From assembly GCF_000315625.1 (NCBI RefSeq), contig NW_005434535.1, positions 29,237 to 83,974 of the forward strand: a stretch of DNA of 54,738 nucleotides, given 5' to 3'. Position 1 is the first letter of the stretch. Every line of letters begins with the position of its first letter. The notes below the pieces were generated by a model that had not been told where the DNA came from, ran no database searches, and saw nothing but the letters and a program-made list of their open reading frames with translations. This stretch comes from Guillardia theta CCMP2712. Lineage: Eukaryota > Cryptophyceae > Pyrenomonadales > Geminigeraceae. The translations under genes were made by a program, and so were the position numbers. Shown in pieces: positions 1 through 12,044 of the stretch.

Positions 1-15
1 CCATGCAAGTCTCAC

Positions 16-1183
16 CGGAAGCACGTACGTCTTCATCGACCTCACCCGCCCATGGCAGTCGAACTCCTCCTGCTGCGCAAACCTCGTCACCACGCAGCCT
101 GTATCCCCGTTGCTCCCTAGATCTCGGATGCGCATGTAGAGGTTCAGCGGACGCCCCGGGCTGGTCGCATACAACCAGGTTCCCAACATCACGTAGCACA
201 AATATTCGAACTCCGTCGTCGCCAGCGACAGCTCCCTGTTCGCGATCCTCGCCAGCGCCTCCTCCGCATGTAGCCCTAGTATCCTGCATGCCGTATCCGA
301 TATGTACACATGCGCCCGCTTCCCTGTAGATGGATGCAGATGCTGCTTGATCACCGCGAAGCTCTGCTGCCGATACAAACTCCTTTCAAGCTCCAGGTCT
401 TGTTCCGATACCGTCTCGTTCTCCATCAGCAGCTTCGCTTGCGGAGTCCGAGCTTTCTTCTCCATCTTGTCCGCCATGATGATCTCGATCGCATGCAGAG
501 CTCGTCGCGTCACCTGCTGCAGGTAAGGAGGAAGCGAGACGAAGATGTTCATCAGCTCCTTGGAGCTGAAGCCGAACTCCCAATGTCGGGCCAGCACTCG
601 GTCCGGCCAGCCCATGGAGTTCATCCGCTCGCGCAGCAGGGACGGCCTGTCGAAGGAGAGGCTGCGTATCCAGAAGTCGATCGGCCTCTCTACCTGCAGC
701 TGCTGCGAGCGGGCGGGATGGTCAGGAGGGAGAGAGAGCTGCTGGACGTCTTGGATCTCCTCCTCAACATCGTTGAACTGCAACGGTATGAGCTGCAGCT
801 CCTCGTCGACGCAGCTTGCTTCCTTGTGCAGTCGCTTGCAGCGGGAGCATGGACGGTTCTCATCGCACTTGAGCTTGGATCGCTTGCAGGACGAGCACGC
901 GACGGAGCTTCGCTTCCTGGGAATGTGCTGATCTCGGACTCGGATGCAGAGGTATGCCATGTTGGACGCAACGCATCTGGCGGCAAAGGAGAGTCTCAGG
1001 CAGTACGCACATGCAGTCACAAAGACAGCCTCAGCCCTCACCAGCACCCAACGCAAGCAGTCCCATGCCTACGAGCGCTGATGGAGAGTCTCTACCCGAT
1101 GCTCACCTGGTGCAAGGCTGGAAGTTGTCGCACTTGAGTCGGGCATCCTTGCAGGGCTTACAGGCCAGCTGGGTCCTTGTCAT
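16..1183 (-). CDS. Zn2Cys6 double zinc-cluster transcription factor with PAS-like region (3' part outside window)
   Basis: Exons 1107-1183 and 16-976, with a 130-nt intron (977-1106, GTGAGC..CCAG, phase 2). The first ATG after an in-frame TGA is at 1183. Spliced, the N-terminus has two complete C-x2-C-x6-C-x5-C-x2-C-x8-C clusters in succession (CKPC..CDNFQPCTRC..C, then CSSC..CDENRPCSRC..C). The intron falls between Cys4 and Cys5 of the first cluster. A central region (FDRPSLL, MNSMGWPDRVLARHWEF) follows, then a PAS-like stretch (VYISDTACRILGLHAEEAL .. EFEYLCYVMLG). Exon 2 stays open for 320 codons and ends at a donor matching the intact paralogs at 22.9 and 37.4 kb, so the last two exons should lie left of the window. 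Zn2Cys6 proteins are normally sequence-specific nuclear DNA-binding regulators; the targets are unknown. The PAS assignment is inference from pattern. Confidence 0.8.
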
Positions 1184-1838
1184 GAGCAATCAGCCTGCGG
1201 AACGAGTGTCAGGAGAGGCAGGCTGCAACCCACACGGTCTGGTGCTTGTTTTCTGCCTCTCCTCCACGCCTTATGTCGGCTCTATCAGAGCCCCTACCAT
1301 CGTCAGCGTTCGCAGCCCCTCGCAGCTCATGTGATATCTACTCCTGGGTGGCTCTCAACTCAAGATGGGGGACTTAGCAGTGATATACACCACAACAGCC
1401 GCGCGTTATGAAAGAGAGGCAGGGCTGGACCTTGACCTCTAGGTCTCTACTTCTTGTATCGTATCGAGACGTGAATGGGGAGCAGCCTCGAGTCGTTGAG
1501 TAGGAGTGTACAGCGTCAGGAGCTGGTGAAGAGCTGTGGCTCAACGCAGGGAAAAGGCCCTGCTTCACGTGTGCAGCATGAAGTTGCTCTCTGTCTCTGA
1601 GTTCTCCCTGCTTTTCTTCTCTCTCACTCTCTCCCTTCACCTCCCTCTCGCTCTTTTCTCACAGGCACACGCATATTCTCTCTCTCCTCTGCCTCCCCCT
1701 CCTCCTCCTCCTCCTCCCTCCCACCTTGCTCACTCTCAGTCCCCCTCCCCTCCCCTCCCTCCCTTTTCCCTTCCTCCCTTACCCCCTCCCACTTCCTCTG
1801 GTGTTTATCTTACCAGCCAGATGTGCTTGCTCAGGCTC

Positions 1839-2386
1839 AGAGGAGGGGGGGGGGAGGACTACTCTGCACAGTGACACAGGTGGAGGAGGCTGGGGTACCA
1901 GGACGGAATGCGATTCAAGTCGGATTGGAATTTCTTCCAGTAATATTGAAAGTTTTAAGGATCCTAAAGGGGTGGGTACCCGAAAGTTGCCGGCTCGGTC
2001 CCCGGGCCCGGCGGCGCATGTAACACGGGTGATGAACCCCACAGAAATAGGGGTGGTCGTCTCACTGAGGTTGATGCGCTACCTTACCCTGATGATTTCA
2101 AGCTCTCCCTGGTCAAAAGGACCGGTACTTGAGGAGGCTGGGGGAACAGGACGGAATGCGATTTCAAGTTTCTATTGGACTGACATGATGCACTACCTTA
2201 CCCTCATGATTTGAAGCTCTATCTGGTCAAAAGGACCGGTACTTGCAATGAAGTTTGCAAGTTCCCAGTTCTCAGCCCATCTACCGCCTACACCGCAGCC
2301 GCATCAATCGCTCCGACCATCCCCTTCCCCCCAGCCTCCTCCACCTGTGTCACTGTGCTGAGTAGTCCTCCTCCTCCTCCCTCTCT
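1839..2386. repeat. Inverted repeat, arms of about 57 bp (1839-1895 and 2329-2386)
   Basis: The left arm reads GGACTACTCTGCACAGTG..ACACAGGTGGAGGAGG..CTGGGG. The right arm is its reverse complement with few mismatches. The arms enclose about 430 bp, so the unit resembles a foldback or MITE-like element, but no ORF or clear target duplication was found. Confidence 0.7.
2068..2246 (+). repeat. Two-copy direct repeat of about 55 bp (2079-2131 and 2191-2246)
   Basis: Both copies read CTACCTTACCCT-ATGATTT..GCTCT..CTGGTCAAAAGG and then ACCGGTACTTG, about 112-115 bp apart. The GAGGAGGCTGGGG..ACAGGACGGAATGCGATT sequence also recurs, at about 1883 and 2131. The array lies inside the inverted repeat. 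Confidence 0.75.
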
Positions 2387-2535
2387 CCTCTCTCTCCCCC
2401 TCCTCACCTTCCTCCTGCCCTCCTTCCTCTTCCTCTCTAAAACCCTTAACCTTCCCTTCAGCCCTCCTGCCTTGGCTCTCAACCTCTACTTTCCGGCGCT
2501 TCTTCAAGTCACAGCAGGAATTGCCGTGAGATGTC

Positions 2536-3421
2536 AAGCTGCTGATGGAGAGCGAGACGGTATCGGAGCAAGACCTGGAGCTTGAGAAGGCGTTCTGCGG
2601 GCAGCAGAGCTTCGCGGTGATTAAGCAGCATCTGCATCCATCTAAAGGGAAGCGGGCGCATGTGTACATATCGGATACGGCATGCAGGATACTAGGGCTA
2701 CATGCGGAGGAGGCGCTGGCAAGGATCGCGAGCAGTCCGCTGAACCTCTACACGCGCATCCGAGATCTAGGGAGCAACGGGGATACAGGCTGCGTGGTGA
2801 CGAGGTTTGCGCAGCAGGAGGAGTTCGACAGTGTCAGGGCTCATAGGAACCGAGCTCGAGTCAGACAAAGGTTGATTGGAAAGAAAGGACAGTTGGCTGT
2901 CTCGTACTCGTGTTTGATACTGGCTTCTCCTGGATACACCTGGATACTCTACCCCAGTGTGAATCTGCTGAAAAGGACCCCTCTGGAGGTCTCTGTAGCT
3001 GGAACCGTGAATGTGCCTGTGGTGCTTTCAAGCTAAGAGGACGGGGATCTCTTCCCTACGAGAGAGCAAGGTTCCTTCTCGAAGTGCTGATGGGATGTTC
3101 CACATCTAAGGAGGGAGAGCAGAGGACACCCCCGCTTCCTCCATCGATCTACCCCTAGTCCGAGTCCCTTAGCCTGTATAAGGGTCAGCCTGTTCAGCTA
3201 GAAGGGTCTGTCCTCTCCTCATGCGCTATTCCACGCTGATCCAGCATCGCTAGTAAACTCGACATCACTACACTACACCTCTACGTGTGATCCAGCCGAG
3301 GTGACTTGAACATTCGCTGTAGCCTTCACGTTGCAACCCGTGAAGCTTCGGGGGGTGACAGACTGACATGGCGCGGGTGAGATCGATGAAGACGTAAATG
3401 CTTCCGGTGAGACTTGCATGG
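2536..3421 (+). pseudogene. Broken copy of the Zn2Cys6/PAS-like transcription factor gene
   Basis: 2536-2829 matches exon 2 of the minus-strand gene at 16-1183, from KLLMESETVSEQDLELE through the PAS-like part to RFAQQEEFD. Relative to that gene an in-frame block of 28 codons (84 bp) is missing after ALARIAS. The match is then interrupted by about 534 bp of unrelated DNA and resumes at 3364 (RVRSMKT, stop TAA at 3395-3397, then MLPVRLAW), extending past the conserved splice donor. No zinc-cluster exon precedes it. Internal deletion, insertion and stop make it a pseudogene. Because the match stays within one exon, it does not show whether the copy arose from RNA or DNA. Confidence 0.8.
2830..3363. 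other. Insertion of about 534 bp inside the pseudogene
   Basis: It interrupts a codon run that is continuous in the intact paralog. GAC is present on both sides (2827-2829 and 3361-3363), possibly a 3-bp target duplication. The ends share only TGTCA/TGACA in inverted orientation. No ORF was recognised, so its identity is unknown. Confidence 0.5.
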
Positions 3422-3544
3422 GCCTTCCATTCGGCGAGTCCGACGACGGTGGAAAATCCGCGGCAGGTGAAGGTCGTCACTGAGTCTGATCAAGGAATGT
3501 TAAGTTCACCTGTTATGAATTTAGTTTGTTGTCTTGAGAGTGAC

Positions 3545-3870
3545 AGATCCTCACCGTCACTGACCCCGGCGGGCCGGTACTAGCCGCTTCAACGGTGCCC
3601 GGGCCGGGCACTGCCGGCTATCATAGTAATCTGTCACTGAGTGCCAGATCATGGCAAAGTGCGTTCGGCGGGAGCCTCTGGGCCCGATTGTGTCCAAGTC
3701 TCACCTCCGAGTCTCATCGGTCGCAGGCCCGGGGGCGCGGCGGCCGCTCGGACTCGGGCAAGCCGCTCAGTGCCCTTCCAGACCCCCGGAGTCACTCACT
3801 CCGCCGCGAGGGCCGCCCCGGCGCCGGGCCGCCACCGGACTCCGGGACCTCCGTTGGCACGTGCAACTAC
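3545..3870. repeat. GC island of the short-word type
   Basis: Strongly GC-rich block made of recurring words such as GGGCCGG, GACTCCGG, GTCACTGA, GGTACTAG and CCCGGG, also seen near 22.4, 46.5, 48.6, 50.4-51.3 and 53.1-53.5 kb. The overlapping open frames look like by-products of base composition. Confidence 0.6.
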
Positions 3871-3971
3871 CCCACCCTTCACTGCATTTTGATCATTCAA
3901 GTAGGATGGTAGGGTAGGGTGATGTCAGTTCAAGAGCCCATAGGCGCAATGATTTCGCAAGCAGAAAATCA

Positions 3972-4126
3972 GAGGAGAGGAGAGGAGAGGAGAGGAGAGG
4001 AGAGGAGAGGAGAGGAGAGGAGAGGAGAGGAGGGGAGGATGGGAAGAAGAGGAGAGATAAGAAGAGGAGAGGAGAGGAGAGGAGAGGAGAGGAGAGGAGA
4101 GGAGAGGAGAGAGGAGAGGAGAGGAG
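3972..4126 (+). repeat. (AGAGG)n microsatellite
   Basis: Near-perfect pentanucleotide array with a short interruption at about 4030-4068. Related arrays occur at 24816-24907, 25845-25917 and 30318-30436. Confidence 0.95.
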
Positions 4127-4556
4127 GAAATGAAGCAGCATGAAGAAACGAAAAGGAGGGTGAGAGCAATGGGGCTCAGGCAAAAGGAAGGCAATGAAGC
4201 ATGCAATAGAAGAAACAGGACGAGGCACACAATCGATCACGTCCAGATATGCGACAGCATGAACAAAGTTTTCATTGAAACGAACATAGGAGATAGACTT
4301 TGGACTATGGATCAAGGCTGGGTATGAAGACTAGAACATGAGAAGTGCATGCCACGATCCACTGATGTTGATCATGGAAGGTCAAGAAGCTCGAGGAGTC
4401 TGTGAGGGTTCTTGGTTAGGGTTCTTGGTTTGTGTCAGAGGCAGGAAGGATTCCTGGAGTTTCGGAGGGGAGCCGGACAGGAGGGTAGAGGTTTCGGGAA
4501 CTTCATTGGACTTAAGTTGTGTATACGTGCGGTGTAACGATGTCTTCTTGCAGAGA

Positions 4557-6442
4557 ATGTCGGAAGGAGAGAAGGAGGCGAGCGAAGGAGATCAAAGCTC
4601 TGAAGAGGAAACGTTGGAGGGCCACAAGACCGCCATTAGCTGCGAGATGTGTTGCAAGGCTGAGGCCAAGTACACCTGTCCAGGGTGCTCGAAGAAGACT
4701 TGCTCGCTAGCCTGTGTGAAGGAGCACAAGGCGAAGTTCTCTTGCAGGCGAGCCTCCTCTTTCAACATGCTTCCATGTGACTTCATCTGAGCAGTGGGAG
4801 ACGGGACGTGGCGGAGTACAAGAACCTGACTGAGTTTACAGACTCCGACATGCGCAACGATTTCCAGTTCTTGATGGACGCAGAAAGGATAGCAGACAAC
4901 GCGCACAGAGAAGGTTACAAGGAAAAGCTCTACGTGAAGAGCAAGGTACCCCAGCACCTCCAGCAGATCTCTCGCTACGCAAGGTGGCGAGGAGTGAACA
5001 TGATTGTCATGCCCTCGTCCTTCAAGCGGAGGAAGGACAACACCTCCAGCTACTGTCACCAGAGGAAGCTGATGCTGTGGAAGCTCGAGCTCGTCTTCGA
5101 CCTCGACGAGCCTCTGACCATCACTGAAGATCGAGTCCCCGACTCGACATCCCTGAGAGATGTGAGACCCCTTGCTCTGTCCCCCCTTGCATCCCGTGAT
5201 ATAACGTGCTGTATCCCGTAGATCCTCTCGAAGTATTTCGACGTTTCATGTACACATGAGGCCTCCGTTCGATGCAAACTTCAAGCCTTCCAATCCATGG
5301 ATTTGGACAACCTTTCTCTTTTCATCAAGGTCGAGCCTTCCAAGGTCTGCAGCTCTCCCTCTCCCTCCTCTCGCTCTCCCTCTCCCTCCTCTTCCTCTCC
5401 CTCTCCCTCTCCCTCCTCGCCCTCTCCCTCTCCCTCCTCTTCCTCTCCCTCTCCCTGTCCCTCCTCTCCCTCTCCCTCTTCTTCCTCGCCCTCTTTCTCT
5501 CTCTTCCTCCCTCTGCCTCTTATCTCACCTTCTTCCTCCGGCAGGCCAACGACGTGAAGTACTACGAGCTATCCATCGACTCGACAATCGCAGAGGCCCT
5601 CAAGCACAAAGTCTTGTTCTAGGCCTCGTCTCTGCCCTCTGATTCTCATGTTGCAGATTGTCATCGAGCATCCCACCATCCTCGTCATGCTCAAGAGCAA
5701 GGCGGCAGATATGCCCACCATCCCACATCCTGTCAGCATGCAAGAAGTGTTCGAGGATACGATCGCTGCCTCAACGGGTTTGTTCCTCCCTCACTCCAAC
5801 TTTCCTTCCCTCCATCTCTTGCTACCCTCCTCCATCGCCATTTCTTTCTCTCGCTCTCCCTCGCTTGCCCTTGCGGTCGCTCCTCCGCCTCCTCTGCTTG
5901 TGTGAATCAATCTGCAGGAGGAGCAGCAAGCTTGGTTGAGACCATCCCCTACGTGAAGAAGAGGGCGCACCCTTACTCGGAGTCCGCGAGGCACTTCGAC
6001 AAGCGAGGAAGGGGAGGAAACCAGAGCTGGAGAGGGAGAGGGCGGGGGAGGAGAGACGTTAGGGCAGGGAGGGGAGACTCTCAGGTAAACCGCTCGGGCC
6101 AGTCAGCAGGAGCTGATTTCTGACGCGTTGGATGTCACAGCAGGAAGTGAAAAAAGAAACCGAAACAGTCGAGCCGGGGCATCGCAATGAAGAGGAGATC
6201 GAGCTCGATGAAGACCTTGAGGACCCTGAGGTCTCTTCCATGTGCCTGCTTCTTGCCCTGACTCCCTCCATCTCTAGCTGCTCTCCAAGATCGCCGAGGC
6301 TGTCGACCCCGAAGAGCTGAAGAAGGTGGCACTTGACAGCTCCACACTTCCCGTGCTTGCAACTGACGACGTCATACCCCCGACAGGTCGAGCAAGAAAT
6401 CAACCAGGCGCTCGGGTTGTCGTCTGTGGACTCGTAGACTGA
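4557..6442 (+). CDS. BCD1/ZNHIT6-like box C/D snoRNP assembly protein, HIT zinc finger
   Basis: Eight exons fit in frame: 4557-4747, 4795-5161, 5222-5344, 5545-5610, 5657-5777, 5918-6084, 6141-6230 and 6278-6442 (430 codons, 429 aa). Residues about 30-65 form a HIT-type finger ([21 protein letters not shown]). The conserved family body follows (SGRRDVAEY, then [15 protein letters not shown] and [11 protein letters not shown]). A Gly/Arg-rich stretch ([16 protein letters not shown]) and an acidic tail come last. BCD1/ZNHIT6 is known to help assemble box C/D snoRNPs in the nucleus. The intron after Cys-Ser is GC..AG (4748-4794, 47 nt). The start is the first Met before the acidic leader; an in-frame ATG lies upstream at 4338 in non-coding-like sequence. 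The 5345-5544 intron is almost pure CTC/TCC. Least certain point: the last 40 residues. Confidence 0.85.
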
Positions 6443-6527
6443 TTCAACAAAGTGCACAGCTCGACCCCAGCAACGGTTTCCAAGTGCCATCAATGAGAGT
6501 TCAATGGGATCTATTGCAATGTACAAG

Positions 6528-9500
6528 TTAGACAAGCGTGCTGAGCGATAGGAACTTTTCTCTAAGGATGCTTGTTGCTGATATCGCCCTGTCATACTCC
6601 TCACAGGCTCTTTCAGCAGCTCGGAGAAGCTCCTCTGGGGGATCTTTCACATCCTGCGAAACTTGTTCAGAGGGAGGCAGCAGTAGGGAGCAAGATACCT
6701 TGAGAGCATCTTCCAAAGCCCTTTCGACATCTTTACATCGGTTGAGGACTTTCTTTTCGTTGTTCCACGCGTTAGATAGCTGATTCACTAGAGACAGAGT
6801 ATCCCGGATAAGACGAATCCTGATTTGAAACTGCAGAGATCTATCATAAACGAAACGATCATTCAAAATCCCCGTACCGAAGTAGAATTCAGTTGAGACG
6901 AAGGAAAATGAGGGTACGGCCGTATTGAAGAGGCATAAACCGCTTTTTCATACTCAAAAGAGACTTTTTTCACCTATGGCCAGATGAGCACGAGAAGAAA
7001 ATTTAAATGTATCTGACTTCATCAAAAAGATAGAGAGGAATATCTTTCTCCTTCCGGAATGCATCCTGCCAACGAACTCTCAAAACATATATGAGGCCGA
7101 AATCACGCAAAGAAACCTGGAGATTTCTTATTGATGCATGGTATTTGGCTTGTTGAGCTTTCTCTAAGTCCTTATTGCCGGGAAGTTTGGCTGACAGGTA
7201 AGGCTCGTTCGGTTTTGGACTAGACTGATTGTTCAATTTCATCACATTGCCAACTTGCGGCATTATACCAATGCTCAAATTTTGCTTTGCTATGTTGGTA
7301 GCCTTGATCCCATAGTTGGCAATTGCAATAGGATTGTTCACTGGGATAGCTTTTGCAGAAAGCACCCCTGTTGTATTCCTGTTGTTTGCTAACTTTTCCC
7401 GCACCTCTTGTTGATTCAGCATTGTCCCTTTTACCTTGGAATTTTCACTTTGATCAGGATTGTTTGCACTCTTTCCGTTAACGCTCTTTGATGCCGTTGC
7501 TTCATCTGAAGGCCCATTTCCGCGGATTTGATTGCCGTTCGGTGTGGCCCTCAAGTTTTCCAGCGAGTTTTCAAGACCATCGATTCCTGGTACCCCTTTG
7601 CTGGGAGGGAACATAGTCTCGGTGCTAGAGCTCAGAACAGAAGTTGACGGGAAGCGAAATTTTCCACACGTTGATCGGAATTGCTTTTGACAGTCGTCAG
7701 AGCAAAAGAAAGCTAGATCGCCTCGAAGGGGATGAAGGATCTCTTGACTCCACAACACTAGTGCCTTGGTTCCTGGTTTGAGAAAACAAATCTGATGTAC
7801 AGATTGACAGCAAAAGTCACAAATCAGCAGTGGATCGTCTGCTTTGCTTTCTCCAGAACACGACTTGCACGAATATCCTCCTGCTTTCTTCGACCATTTT
7901 GAAAATACAGATTTTGCTGCATGAAAAAGCTTCCTTGCCTCTCGATTAATCGGATGATTATGATTATTGTAAATTACAGCATTGGTTATTATCAAATTGA
8001 AGTCGAATTCAATCTTGCGCAGAAATGTCAAGCAACGCATCTCTTCGAAAGATCATCTTACGCTTGCGATCGAAGAATACTGCTTGCGGCTTGCTTTCTT
8101 TTCCATCCATCTAAAGCACATGCTCTGTCGACCATGATCAGTGTATGGCATGCGAAGCTTTGCGATAACACGACTTACTTGAGTATGCCACGACGTCATG
8201 CCTCGCTGCCTTGCGGCCGGGTTTGGATGATAATAACCCGGAACGTGATTTTCATCAACAGGGTTGTCAAAGAAATCATACTGAGCTTTTCGTCGCAATT
8301 CCTGCCAAACATTTTAAGGTATTTCGACAATCATATTGGTTTTGACCCTACTTGGACCAGTTGAAGCAGTTCTTGATGCCCTATCTTTCCCTCTGGAGCT
8401 TTCAGGCAATCATCGGGAACATTTTTCTCAATCAACTTCCCATCATACAGCACTATGTCGTAACTTCCATCACCATTGATTCGCGTGACTTTTCCTTTCC
8501 GATATGTTTTGGGATCATTGGACCCAAGGGTTCTTGAACACATTTCAACTTCTTGATCTTCTTTGAACGACGGGCAATCAATACTTGGTGAATCCTTCTT
8601 TCGAATGAGCTTGGTTTCAATCACGTGTGTCATAGGTTACCTTTTTAGCCTCCGCCACAACGTCGAGTTCATGGGCCTTCCGTTTGGTATTTTCCTGAAG
8701 AGTCAACCAGGTCAGTGACATGGCGAGCTTTGCATCTTCTGTCTTATGTACAGAAATGCACGTCTTCAAGGATCCGACAATCACCTTATTGCCAACGACG
8801 CCGCTCGGGGAAATAATTCGGAGTCCCTGGGAAGAGATAAATCTTTCCTCCTCTGGTGTCACCCATCCAACTAGCTCAATATTCTTGTGAGGGAGCACTG
8901 CCCACTGGAGATCGCGCGTCAAGACAGGAATCAAGTCGAGATCATGGCCCTAAATACCTGTTCATTTTCGTCCTCATACAAGAGGTGATACAGATGCGTA
9001 TTTGGGTCAACTTGGTCATAATCGTCTATCAGAGCCTTGATTCTCCTATGTTCCTCTGGCCAATATACTTTAACTTCTTGCCCGATCCTGCCACTGAATG
9101 TCAAGCAGCGAAGAACCTTGAAATCGAGAACACACCATCTTGCCCCATGCTCAAAAAAGCTCAAGTCTGCCCTGCCACCAAGCCCTCGTACCATGTCCAT
9201 CTCACATTCGAATTTTGAATCAAATTCTTTGGCCAATTTCTTTGCCTTGAGATAAAGAGACGACGTCGCCCCATTGCACCGTAAGGTCGTGTTCCACACC
9301 CTCAAGATGTCATCGCGAGCGTTGTTCACGATCTTGTACTCATTGCTGCAAATCTTTCGCAGGATAGTAGAGAGATCATTGAGATCCAAAGGTTGTCCCT
9401 GAAAGAATACTTCAGCAATTCCATCAGATCTTTGGCTTGACCTTACATCAGATGGAGGTCTCTTGAATTCTTTTCGCAAGGAATTGACATTTTTGAAGAT

Positions 9501-12044
9501 CTCAGCTTCTGGCATTCTCATTACGCTAATAAGAATATCTCGGAGTGATCCATTGGACTGATGTTTCGTGCAACAGTTACTTGCTTCTTTTCAACAGCAG
9601 CTTTCGGTGGCGGCGAAGCAATAGGACTTGTTTTGGTCTTTGATTTTCGAGCTTCGTTTTCGAGTCGACATGACTGGAATGGAATATGTCATGGATGATT
9701 GCAATGGCTGCAAGTATCACCTGATTTCTTGAGAGATGTACGTCCAGGGCATGAGGAGATATGAAAGAACGAGAGCAGTACACGCAAACAGCTGCATTGT
9801 CCTGAGTGGCGTTGCCACCCTGCATAATGACTCTTCCTCCACTGATAACAATGCCCTCTCCTATGGTTGCATTGTTATCTGTTTTGTTCTGTCCAGCACT
9901 GTCAGACGTGCTCTCAGATTCTAATAAACAATTTCAGACTCATAGTTTTTTCAGTTGTTTGATTGCATCACCATGGGTTTCTCCCTTTGAAATTGGACTA
10001 TCTACGTCCATCACTTTTTTCTGACAACCTGCACACATCCAATCTCCAGTTTTGGAATGTTGTTCTGTCGAGCATCGTGCGTGCCATGCCATTCCACAAC
10101 CACCAGAGCTACTACGACAAATCAGCACTTCATCCTGTGCTGAAATGTTTTTCTTGCACAATCTGCAAACACCAGAGCCTTGCGAGCCCCTGAAACCGTC
10201 TTATCAGTCTTTGCTTTGCAAATGTTTAATGGTAACGAGCCTGTCGTCAATCTTTCGCTTCTTGTGGTTTTTCTCCGTTGTAATCTCGTTGGCGTTCGAG
10301 TCGTGCGAAGCATACCTAAAACTCAACGTCAGTCACATTGAATGCAGAAAAGACTCCAAATTTGCCTTGATCGCTTGAGAATTCGTACATTGATCGAGTC
10401 GCTCTTGACAAGGTGTTCCTTTGGAACGGCAGCATTGATCTTGCAAGCAAGGCTTGTTGATATATGAATGTATAGAGCGTGCAGCGACGAAAATTGTAAA
10501 TTGCACTCCGGGCAGAAAATATCCTCGGTAGCCTATGGTAGTGCGATCAGCCCAGCATCTTCTGAAACTTTTGCAATCTGCAATTACCAATATTCCCCAG
10601 GGAATCTTGGATGACAACAACGAGCAGTCGAGGCAAAGGTTTTGCTCGGAGTCTACTTATGGCGTCAAACTGCTATTTCACAATGAAGAGGCACAAACCA
10701 TCTGGCCTGACATGAAAGGGAAGCTTACAGCTAGTGTGAAACGATTTCCAACATTTCCCTGCCTGTTCTAAGTGAATATTCCTGGTAAAACCATAACCTA
10801 GCATGCAGATACCCTGTTTTCGCACTTCTTCAACGCTTCGGCGGGGTTTGATGACTTCTTCTTCGACTTGCATATGTGGCATATGGGATCTTTGTGAACC
10901 TTACCAGTTGTCGAAACATAAAGCATGAATTACCTTCAAGGTGTTTGGAGATATGCTTCTGACAAAGAATTATCCGCTTGACTCGCGAGTTGTTGGCTGA
11001 CAATCCGAGACATTGCCTTGATTGCCTTGTACTTTTCAACGCACAGCCAACATGAAAGGTTGACAGGCACTCGGGAATAGAACACTTGACACAAGCACCC
11101 CTTGACTCTTTGCAGATTTCACAGACCTACGTGATCATGAAAGTAAGTCTCACACCCCAGAGTTCCAACATCAGTCACTTGGTGTCTCGCGGTGTCGAAC
11201 GACTGCTTGAAATCGAACGAATCATCACCGGATACATCAATCATGTCGTAGAATATGATATCACACAAAGGATGTGCCCAACTGCTTGACACTATAGTCA
11301 CTCACATTTCAGAGTAAATCATTCCTTGCCTTGTCTTGTCACCGTTGATAGCCTTTGATAGCAAACCACCTGAAATGGGACAGAACATGCACGCCTATAA
11401 ATTGTAACAAGTAAATGGCTATATGACAACATTTCGATCAAAGACACTCGTCATGTCAACTCCATGAGTCTGTATTTGCCACATGTCCATCCCAAGAAAC
11501 AATCATACACACCATCATGTTGTCAATGGCTACAGACAAGCCTTGACATTCATCATTGCGCATGCACACATTGAGGCACTCAGAGTCATGGCAAGGCAGC
11601 ATGTCCAACATCAAGCTGATGGCATCTATCCTGGACACTCAGATTCCCGTCTTTGTATGTTCTCTTACCGCTTCTTGGATTCTTGCACTGCACACCTCAC
11701 AGACCCAGTTGTCATGTACATCACTGACTCCAACACAGTCCTATCAAAAAGAGTCGTCCATTAAACTTAAACGACAACAACAAATGATAATAATCAACCT
11801 TGTGCACTTGAACACTACATTTTTCGCATTTTAAGCATGCGTCGTCTCCTCTGGAGCCCTCCATGCATATCGCACACAGCGATTCCTCCTTTCGGTTTGC
11901 GATCGATAATCCTTTGGTCTTTGTGCCAGAATCTGATGCTTCCCTCTGAATGATCTCTTTATCTTTCTTGTCTTCACTCTTCTTGCTGTCTTCGTCCTGA
12001 GCAGTCCTTGCTTCCTCCCCCTCCCCCCCGCTCGCTCGCCGCAT
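6528..12044 (-). CDS. Large multi-domain chromatin reader: PHD, extended PHD, C2H2, two bromodomain and two Tudor-like regions
   Basis: A run of minus-strand exons. Exons 1-2 (11799-12044 and 11669-11740) give a PHD finger (CAICMEGSRGDDACLKC..C..H, NWVCEVC). 11301-10934 gives the second half of an extended PHD (WAHPLC; CEICKESRGACVKC, CLSTFHVGC). PHD-like cysteine clusters follow at 10.70-10.91 kb (CHIC..CWKSFHTSC) and 10.02-10.16 kb (MAWHARC..WMCAGC). Next come a C2H2 finger near 9.78 kb, bromodomain 1 (9190-9521), a Tudor-like barrel (8960-9110, GQEVKVYWPEEH), a second Tudor-like stretch (8380-8560), bromodomain 2 (about 7930-8270, FDNPVDENHVPGYY; LIITNAVIYN) and another PHD-like cluster (7670-7890). 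The C-terminus (6528 to about 6940) is helical. Such modules bind modified histones. Inner splice sites are mostly unresolved, and two adjacent genes are not excluded. The 246-nt first exon ends in phase 0 and supports the start at 12044. Confidence 0.7.

Larger units (their letters stand above)
1184..2535. other. Non-coding stretch: pyrimidine-rich block and repeats
   Basis: No convincing exon. 1600-1800 is CT-rich low complexity. It also contains the inverted repeat and the direct repeats listed separately. Confidence 0.6.

Noticed and set aside
310-1137. 275-codon plus-strand ORF
   Set aside because: It is the antisense shadow of the Zn2Cys6 gene, whose own frame runs off the window edge.
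3893-4315. Long Ser/Leu/Pro frames over the AGAGG array
   Set aside because: Produced by the pentanucleotide repeat in all frames; same for the frames at 24694-25008 and 30191-30629.
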